From contig CALAPY010000046.1 in assembly GCA_937891015.1 (NCBI GenBank), positions 1-64,000 on the forward strand: 64,000 nucleotides of DNA. The letters are read 5' to 3'. Position numbers and translations under genes: made by a program. This document shows, in pieces, positions 57,869 to 64,000 of the stretch (positions are counted from its first letter, which is position 1; every line of letters starts with the position of its first letter). This stretch comes from UBA2108 sp002713215 (GTDB lineage Bacteria > Bacteroidota > Bacteroidia > Flavobacteriales_G > Salibacteraceae). The notes beneath the pieces are model-generated. The model ran no database searches. It saw only the letters and a list, made by a program, of their open reading frames with translations, and had not been told where the DNA came from.

Positions 57869-58459
57869 TCACCTTTTTCGGTTCAATACGTAATTTGAAA
57901 TCAAATAAGAAATCACACCTATTGTTATGCCAGCTCCCAAGTCAAGAAATACATGCCTTCGAGTTTGAATGATTGCATAAAACATGAGCAGTGTAATACT
58001 GAGTATTATAATGCTTCGAAGGTTACTTCCTCGGTGTATTAGCCCTAAAGTACAAATGGTTATTAGCGAACCGTGTAAGGAAGGAAAACAATTGTTTCGT
58101 GTATCGTTTAGCGCCACGAAGTTTAATACTTCGGCGCTAAAACTATCAAGTTGAATTTCCGGATAAATCATACTACTCGGAAAGAAAACAAATACAACAC
58201 CGCTAATGGAGGCGCTCAGAAGAAAAGCATAGGACATTGGACGCAACGTTGATTTGTCTGAGACGAAAAAGGCATATGGAACAAACAAATAAAACAGAAG
58301 GTATAGCCAAATACCTATATAGTTGAACGGGATAAGACCATCTATTCTAGTTTCTGGGACGATCCAAACTGGCTCAGACACATAACTTGTTACATAATAA
58401 ATGGCACCTGTTGGTATCCAACCTGCCAATAACAAAATCAACCTTCTATTGAATGACAC
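57869..58459 (-). CDS. PAP2-superfamily membrane protein (IPC synthase/phosphatase-like)
   Basis: This 196-residue integral membrane protein has about five to six hydrophobic helices. The PAP2-type motifs are PSLH at 126-129 and RRHVFLD at 167-173, which supply the two histidines and an aspartate of the active site. The FPSLH form resembles the inositolphosphorylceramide-synthase and lipid-phosphatase branch. It probably transfers or removes a phosphate or phospho-headgroup from a lipid. The only usable start is a GTG at 58459, just after a stop. It is divergent from the acyl-AMP ligase gene with a 73-bp gap, so a shared lipid role is possible. Confidence 0.75.
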   Translation of the reverse strand: MSFNRRLILLLAGWIPTGAIYYVTSYVSEPVWIVPETRIDGLIPFNYIGIWLYLLFYLFVPYAFFVSDKSTLRPMSYAFLLSASISGVVFVFFPSSMIYPEIQLDSFSAEVLNFVALNDTRNNCFPSLHGSLITICTLGLIHRGSNLRSIIILSITLLMFYAIIQTRRHVFLDLGAGITIGVISYLISNYVLNRKR

Positions 58460-58532
58460 AAATGAATTTTAGAGGTATTTTAGATTCTAGAAAAGTATAA
58501 CCAAATAGGATATCGTAAAGTAACAAATTCAA

Positions 58533-61500
58533 ATGCCATCTATTTTATCAGAAGTTACAAAACGAACCAAAGACTACCCCAATAAAACCATGTACTCTTT
58601 CCTTGATAGCCAAGGAAACATAACCGAATCATATACTTATCAATCATTTGAGGATCGAACGAAGGCCATCGCATCCTACCTTCATACTCACTATTCCCTA
58701 AAAAAGGGAGATCGGGTTCTCTTGGCGTACCCTCCAGGTCTTGAAATGATAACAGCCTTTTTTGCATGTGCGAGATTGGGAATAATTCCGGTTCCGGTTT
58801 ATTCACCTTCGGTACACGGTATGAATGCTTCAGTTCTTAAAATGAACTTTATTGCTCAAGATTGTGAGGCTAACGCGGTTTTTACTGACAGTAGTTTCTT
58901 CTGGTCTTTCAAAATCAATTTGAAAAAAAACAAGAATCGCCTCTCAGAATTATTCTGGATAAATACCACAGAGATTAGCCATTCCAATATGGCTCCACCC
59001 CCTGAGGTTCATAATGATATTTTGTTTTTACAATACACATCAGGCTCAACGAGTAATCCCAAAGGAGTTGTTGTGACCCACCATAATATTCTGCAAAATT
59101 GCAAGAACGTCGCGGACCATATGCCTATTGGAGTGTCTTGGTTGCCACAATATCACGATATGGGGCTAATTGGATACTACCTCTTCTTTGCTATAAAAGG
59201 TGGAACCACCTATGGTTTTTCACCCTCCGATTTTATTAAACGGCCCGCTCTGTGGCTAGAAACCATTTCGAAGTACCATGCAACAGCCTCCTCAGCGCCA
59301 AACTTTGCTTTCGAATATTGTCTACTTCCGGGAAAAATAAGCGATGACGTTTTAAAAAAAATAGATTTGAGTTCGCTGAAGTTTTTAATGACTGCAGCAG
59401 AGGCCATAAAACCGAGTACCTACCAAAATTTTAAGGAAAAATTTAGCCGTTACGGTTTAAAACCCAAGTCCTTTTTCGCTGCATATGGTCTGGCAGAGTT
59501 TACGCTGGCGGTGACCAATTATGGTAGAACATCGTTTTGTTTTAACTCAGAACTATTGCTACATAATAAAGCTCAGGCACTTTCCGAAGAGGACGACAAA
59601 AGCAAGTCAACCTCAATAATGAGTTGCGGTAAACCCTTGGCAAATACTTGCCTTAAAATTGTTGACCCTCACCATGAAAATAATGAATTAGAAAGTGGTA
59701 GAGTTGGCGAAATTTGGCTACAAGGGGAAAGTAAATGTGATGGTTATTGGAACAAAAAAAAATTGAGCCAACAAGTCTTTGAGGCAGAAATCACAGGAAC
59801 AAATCAGAATAATAAATGGTTAAGGACGGGCGATCTAGGTTTTATTTATCACGAAGAGTTATTTGTTTGTGGACGGTTAAAAGACTTAATAATTATTCGA
59901 GGAAATAACTACTATCCACATGACATTGAGCACCTTGTTGAAAGTGACCCATTAATTAGAGTGGGTTGCGTCGCTGCTTTCTCTGTTAGTAAATCGGGAA
60001 ATGAATCTGTGGTTGTTGTAGCTGGAATAAAAAACCGAAGGAAGATCCCAGATGCTACAACAATTCGTGATCGGATAAGTCACCTGCTGGGTATCAGCCT
60101 TTCTGAAATCGTTTTTGTGCTTGCGAAGGATGTATCCAAAACAAGCTCTGGAAAAATTCAACGGTATAGAAACAAAGAAAGGCTTGTCGAAGGTACGTTA
60201 CCCGTTATTGAACACGTGCGCTTTAGCGAAAAAGAAGTAAAACGTGGAGCATTAACGGAAAGAAATACCAGTACTTATCCTCCTTTCACAAAAGACTACT
60301 GGGAACTGTTACGATACTACAAACTAAGTGGTAAGGAGAATACTACATTGACTAACTCAGGCCTGGATTCTATTCAGTTAGCGGAATTTAGCCACGATCT
60401 TGAAATTTACCTGAGAAACAAAGGGTTTAATGATTTATCGCATGACGTAGATATAAAACTACTTCAGAAAATGGTGGTTTCCGATTTATTCGAAATTCTC
60501 GGTGTTTTTGAAACGAAATCGAAACTTGCACGATTCAAGTTCAAAAAGGCATTTATGGATCTCCGTTCGGAATATCAAAAGGCAGAACTGAGCTTAATGG
60601 CAAGCGATGTTCTTTTGAGCCATTCAAAAGAAATGCTCAGTGAATCAGAACTATCTGGCTCAATGCAAAACTCAATATTATTAACTGGTGGAACCGGTTT
60701 TTTTGGCCCATTTCTTATTAAGTCATTGCTGGAACAGACCGCCGAAAGCATTTATGTTCTGGTTCGAGCAAATTCTAAAGAACAAGCAGTAAATCGATTA
60801 AGAAAATCGTTTAACACCTTGCATATTGAAAGCCAAAAACTCTCAGACTCCTTTGAAAAAAGAGTAATCCCAGTTTGCGGAGATTTGAGCAAAGAAAACT
60901 TGGGCTTAAGTGAGAAAGATTGGAACTTTTTAAGCGTTAATGTAAAGACCATTTATCACAACGGGGCATCGGTCAATTATCTCAAAGACTACCATACACT
61001 TCGAGGCGCCAATGTATTGGGAACCAAAGAAGTAATTGAACTTGCACTTTGTAATCGAGCGAAAACCGTAAACCACATTTCCACCACGTTTATTTTCGGT
61101 TGGTCCATTAAGGATACTCTTTTTGAAACTGACTCCAATAAGGATATGAAATTTCTGGATTTCGGTTACAGCCAAAGCAAATGGGCATCGGATCAGATGG
61201 TACTAAAAGCTATGGAAAATGGACTCGAAGCACGAGTTTTTAGGCCAGCCTTAATTTCTCCTTCTGCCCATGGAGAGGGCTATAATTTTGATATTTCAAT
61301 TCGATTGCTGGCATTCATGGTAAAACATGGAATTGGAACCACAGCCAAAAATCAGGTCAGTTTTACACCAGCAGATATAGCAGCAAATAACATTGTGGCC
61401 ATAGCTGGAATTGAATCGTCAGTAAATCAAACGTTTCATGTCACCCGGGATGAATACTCCAGCATGCAAGACGTTACCGGTATTTTAAGCAAGCTTGTTG

Positions 61501-61766
61501 GAATGGATTTTACCGATTATAAACTGAAAGAATTTGTTCCTGAAGTAGTTAGTAGATGCACCAAAAAAGACCCGTTATTCCCCTTGCTCAATTTCTTGGT
61601 AAAATCCGTTGATAATATTGGTAACATGGAGTTTAAAAGATACGACAACAGTAATTATAAAAAGTTTAGAGATCTATCTACCTTCGGAAAACCGGATTTA
61701 CCATTGGAAGACGTGGTGCAAGGGATATATAAGTTTATGAATTGCAATAAATTAATAGAAGCATAA
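58533..61766 (+). CDS. Fatty-acyl-AMP ligase / acyl carrier / thioester reductase fusion
   Basis: This three-part enzyme has 1077 residues. The adenylation domain is of the FAAL type, with phosphate-loop TSGSTSNPKG at 169-178, then LPQYHDMGLIGYY, FAAYGLAEFTLAVT and WLRTGDLGF; SSGKIQRY is the A10 lysine motif. A carrier domain with phosphopantetheine site GLDSIQ (Ser613) follows. The C-terminal thioester reductase has the Rossmann motif GGTGFFG (719-725), HISTTFIFG and the catalytic pair Tyr879/Lys883 in YSQSKW. The predicted path is free fatty acid to acyl-AMP, acyl on the carrier, then NADPH-dependent release as aldehyde, possibly on to alcohol. It lies directly upstream of a P450 and a desaturase gene, which may modify the bound or released chain. 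Confidence 0.88.
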   Translation: MPSILSEVTKRTKDYPNKTMYSFLDSQGNITESYTYQSFEDRTKAIASYLHTHYSLKKGDRVLLAYPPGLEMITAFFACARLGIIPVPVYSPSVHGMNASVLKMNFIAQDCEANAVFTDSSFFWSFKINLKKNKNRLSELFWINTTEISHSNMAPPPEVHNDILFLQYTSGSTSNPKGVVVTHHNILQNCKNVADHMPIGVSWLPQYHDMGLIGYYLFFAIKGGTTYGFSPSDFIKRPALWLETISKYHATASSAPNFAFEYCLLPGKISDDVLKKIDLSSLKFLMTAAEAIKPSTYQNFKEKFSRYGLKPKSFFAAYGLAEFTLAVTNYGRTSFCFNSELLLHNKAQALSEEDDKSKSTSIMSCGKPLANTCLKIVDPHHENNELESGRVGEIWLQGESKCDGYWNKKKLSQQVFEAEITGTNQNNKWLRTGDLGFIYHEELFVCGRLKDLIIIRGNNYYPHDIEHLVESDPLIRVGCVAAFSVSKSGNESVVVVAGIKNRRKIPDATTIRDRISHLLGISLSEIVFVLAKDVSKTSSGKIQRYRNKERLVEGTLPVIEHVRFSEKEVKRGALTERNTSTYPPFTKDYWELLRYYKLSGKENTTLTNSGLDSIQLAEFSHDLEIYLRNKGFNDLSHDVDIKLLQKMVVSDLFEILGVFETKSKLARFKFKKAFMDLRSEYQKAELSLMASDVLLSHSKEMLSESELSGSMQNSILLTGGTGFFGPFLIKSLLEQTAESIYVLVRANSKEQAVNRLRKSFNTLHIESQKLSDSFEKRVIPVCGDLSKENLGLSEKDWNFLSVNVKTIYHNGASVNYLKDYHTLRGANVLGTKEVIELALCNRAKTVNHISTTFIFGWSIKDTLFETDSNKDMKFLDFGYSQSKWASDQMVLKAMENGLEARVFRPALISPSAHGEGYNFDISIRLLAFMVKHGIGTTAKNQVSFTPADIAANNIVAIAGIESSVNQTFHVTRDEYSSMQDVTGILSKLVGMDFTDYKLKEFVPEVVSRCTKKDPLFPLLNFLVKSVDNIGNMEFKRYDNSNYKKFRDLSTFGKPDLPLEDVVQGIYKFMNCNKLIEA

Positions 61767-61767
61767 G

Positions 61768-63126
61768 TTGGGAAACCGGAATCAACATACGGTCTCAAGC
61801 ATAGAATCTTTACTCGATACCACCGAAATGGTAAAGAACCCAGTTCAGGTATTCGAAAAGTACCGTCAAAAGCATGGGGCTACCTTTAAATTCAATTTTG
61901 GAGGATTTAGAAAAACGGTCGTGACTGCCGACCCAGATTTTTTGAAATACATATTAAAGGATAACAATTCGAATTACCATAAATCTCACATTCAAGTAAA
62001 ACGATTTGTCGAATTTCAAGGAAAAGGGTTAACCAACAGCCATGGTGATTATTGGCTACGACAACGGAAATTACTGAGTTTAGGATTTACTCGTTCAAGG
62101 CTTTCTGAAATGTTGCCCATTCAGATTAAGGTGCTCAATGATTTTATGGACGACTTTGATAAGGAGGCCACCAAGGGCCCTGTGGATATTCACCAGCAAA
62201 TGGTAAACTTTACGCTACGGTCGGTTGGCAAATCGCTTTTTGGGAGTCAAATGAGTAATCAGGAGCTTGAACAGTTTGCCAGCACCATTGCCAGTATTCA
62301 AAGCTTTATTGTGAGGAAAGTGGTTCAACCTTATCTTATGCCCTGGTACGCCATCAGTGGACAAAATAAGAAGTACCAGGAAATGCGAATAAAGGGGGAT
62401 CAAATCGTGTTGAATTACATAGAAAAGCGGCGAACTGAAAACAATCAGGAACGAGATATACTTCGGCTCATTTTAACTACTCCGTATAAGGATACGGGAG
62501 AATTTATGTCGGATGAGACCGTAAAAGTAGAAATATTACAACTGCTTGTAGCTGGCAATGAAACGTCGACCACTGCTGCAACCTGGGCATTTTATCTCTT
62601 AGCAAAACACCCAGAGTACATCGCAAAAATGAGAAATGAAATTGAAGCTGTTTTTGCCGGAGATGAAGTCAATTATTCAAAACTGCACGATCTCAAGTAT
62701 ACCATTGCCGTGTTGAACGAGACCATGAGAATGAGACCTCCGTTTTGGATGATTGACCGTGAAGCTTTGCAAGATGACGAATACAATGGAATTAAAATTC
62801 CAGCAGGCACCACTGTAGTCCCCTATATTTTTGGAGTACATCATAACGACCGGGTATGGGAAGATCCTGAAAAGTTTAACCCGAACAGATTCACAGATGG
62901 AAACGACAAAAAGGTACACCCATTTGCTTTTATTCCTTTTGGCGGAGGGCCCAGAGTGTGTATAGGCCAAAATATGGCCATCATGCAAATACTGCTGGTT
63001 ATGAGTCGTATTATTCGCAACTATGATCTGGAGTTAAGTGAAGATAAAATGGTTGGAATGCATGCCATGATGCTGTTAAAACCAGATGGACCTATTCATA
63101 TAAACTTTAAACGGATAAACTTTTAG
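61768..63126 (+). CDS. Cytochrome P450
   Basis: This soluble, single-domain P450 has 452 residues. The oxygen-binding helix motif is LLVAGNETSTTAATW, the ExxR motif is Glu318-Arg321 (NETMR), and the heme loop FGGGPRVCIG contains the proximal ligand Cys398. No membrane anchor or fused reductase is present, so it needs external ferredoxin or flavodoxin partners, none of which are here. The start is most likely TTG at 61768, one base after the upstream stop, giving tight coupling. The first ATG (61828) would remove part of the N-terminal segment. Neighbours suggest a fatty-acyl substrate; this is inference. Confidence 0.9.
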   Translation: MGNRNQHTVSSIESLLDTTEMVKNPVQVFEKYRQKHGATFKFNFGGFRKTVVTADPDFLKYILKDNNSNYHKSHIQVKRFVEFQGKGLTNSHGDYWLRQRKLLSLGFTRSRLSEMLPIQIKVLNDFMDDFDKEATKGPVDIHQQMVNFTLRSVGKSLFGSQMSNQELEQFASTIASIQSFIVRKVVQPYLMPWYAISGQNKKYQEMRIKGDQIVLNYIEKRRTENNQERDILRLILTTPYKDTGEFMSDETVKVEILQLLVAGNETSTTAATWAFYLLAKHPEYIAKMRNEIEAVFAGDEVNYSKLHDLKYTIAVLNETMRMRPPFWMIDREALQDDEYNGIKIPAGTTVVPYIFGVHHNDRVWEDPEKFNPNRFTDGNDKKVHPFAFIPFGGGPRVCIGQNMAIMQILLVMSRIIRNYDLELSEDKMVGMHAMMLLKPDGPIHINFKRINF

Positions 63127-63136
63127 TTAACCTCCT

Positions 63137-64000
63137 ATGAAAGGTCCAAAGTATTCAAATAGCATTAACGAAGACCTGTCGAGAACTCTAAATAAAAGGG
63201 TGAATCAATACTTCAAAGAAAATGGATTAAGTAAAGAAGCTGATACGTCCATGGCGGTTAAAACGCTGCTCCTTTTTGGTGCGTATTTTTCTATTTATCT
63301 CATCATACTATCCAACGTAATTACCAATATCCCCGTGCTATTTGTCCTTTGGGCTATCCTGGGCCTTCTGCAAGCTTTTATTGGAATGTCTATTATGCAT
63401 GATACCGTGCATGGTGCTTACACTAAAAACAAGATGGTTCGATTTGTTTTGCAGGTTCCAATTGTTGCTATTGGTGTTGAGCCTAAAATTTGGCATATAG
63501 AACATAACGTTTTGCATCATAATTATCCTAATGTCGGAGGTATAGATCAAGATATAAACCCACGGGTATTGTTTAGGTTCACCAAACATCAACCTCGGCA
63601 GTGGTTTCATCGCTTTCAGCATATATATGCTACTTTTTTATATGGCTTGCTGGTGATTGAATGGCTTACCATTAAAGACCTGCGCAGCGCAGTAAAGTAT
63701 TTTCAGCAGGGTTTTATCCAAACTCGAATGGCTGCCGTACAGTTGGCTCTTACCATAGTATTTAAAAAACTGATATTTTACCTTTTCTTTTTGGCAATCC
63801 CCCTGATGATATTGCCCTTTGACTATGCTGTTAGTGTCGGAATGTTTCTAACCATGCTGGTGGTTGCTGGAATTACGTTGACACTCGTTTTTCAACTGGC
63901 ACATGTAGTACCAGATTGCAAAACAGAAAAAAACGCCGAAAACCTTCAAGATCAGAACTGGCATGCCCACCAGTTACAAACCACATCAAATTTTGCGCAT
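63137..64000 (+). CDS. Fatty acid desaturase, N-terminal part (cut by window edge)
   Basis: This frame is open from the ATG at 63137 to the window edge, giving 288 residues. It is a membrane-bound di-iron desaturase. Histidine boxes HDTVH (88-92) and HNVLHH (123-128) are present, followed by a GIDQDINPRVLFR segment, several membrane helices and the NWHAHQLQTTSNFA segment common in front-end or linoleoyl-CoA-type desaturases. The third histidine box should lie just beyond the window. It starts 10 bp after the P450 stop, in an operon with the acyl-AMP ligase fusion. Confidence 0.92.
   Translation, partial: MKGPKYSNSINEDLSRTLNKRVNQYFKENGLSKEADTSMAVKTLLLFGAYFSIYLIILSNVITNIPVLFVLWAILGLLQAFIGMSIMHDTVHGAYTKNKMVRFVLQVPIVAIGVEPKIWHIEHNVLHHNYPNVGGIDQDINPRVLFRFTKHQPRQWFHRFQHIYATFLYGLLVIEWLTIKDLRSAVKYFQQGFIQTRMAAVQLALTIVFKKLIFYLFFLAIPLMILPFDYAVSVGMFLTMLVVAGITLTLVFQLAHVVPDCKTEKNAENLQDQNWHAHQLQTTSNFAH

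Noticed and set aside
61828..63126. Shorter P450 starting at the first ATG
   Set aside because: It would drop the N-terminal segment that resembles other family members, and the TTG one base after the upstream stop fits translational coupling better.
1..64000. tRNA or rRNA genes
   Set aside because: No cloverleaf-like stretch or rRNA-like conserved sequence was recognised in the intergenic regions, most of which are short.

Overview
The window looks like a chromosomal segment of a Bacteroidota bacterium, most likely a marine Flavobacteriales member. The sequence basis is the AT-rich DNA, several Bacteroidota-type promoters (a -33 TTG and a -7 box close to TAnnTTTG), the menG-porT gene order, and five exported proteins ending in type IX secretion system (T9SS) type-A sorting domains. 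The species is not identified.

Region 1 (1-5160, minus strand) is a fatty-acid beta-oxidation operon under its own MarR regulator: marR, fadB-like, a frameshifted four-helix-bundle gene, fadA, and an acyl-CoA dehydrogenase cut by the window edge. A perfect 26-bp palindrome upstream of marR is the likely operator. Region 2 (5171-11972) is housekeeping: porT (T9SS), menG (menaquinone), a heptose-kinase-like PfkB protein, a class I/II aminotransferase, a small membrane protein, meaB, a short lipoprotein and trxB.

Region 3 (12133-56884, plus strand) dominates the window. It holds five giant exported proteins of 1830, 681, 3503, 5168 and 2755 residues, 41.8 kb of coding sequence, interrupted only by an M49 dipeptidyl-peptidase lipoprotein gene. 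Four of the five are built from one super-module of about 519-543 residues: a right-handed beta-helix ending in a DIDG...DIGADEF signature, then a CARDB-like Ig linker. There are 17 copies (2, 0, 3, 8 and 4 per protein). Arrays of disulfide-type Ig-like repeats of about 75-80 residues follow (4, 5, 10, 3 and 6), then a PKD-like domain and the T9SS sorting domain. Cysteine placement suggests that each linker is covalently stapled to the next helix. PorT, encoded in the same window, belongs to the export route these proteins need.

Region 4 (56893-64000) has a GyrI-like gene, a 350-bp non-coding stretch with an attC-like hairpin directly after a tiny ORF, a PAP2-type membrane protein, and a compact lipid-modification locus: a fatty-acyl-AMP ligase/carrier/thioester-reductase fusion, a cytochrome P450 and a fatty acid desaturase cut by the window edge. 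This locus may make a modified, possibly desaturated and oxidised, fatty aldehyde or alcohol.

Several starts were moved from the longest open frame to an internal ATG (fadB, marR, menG, the small lipoprotein, the 3503- and 5168-residue proteins). Three genes appear to begin with GTG or TTG.
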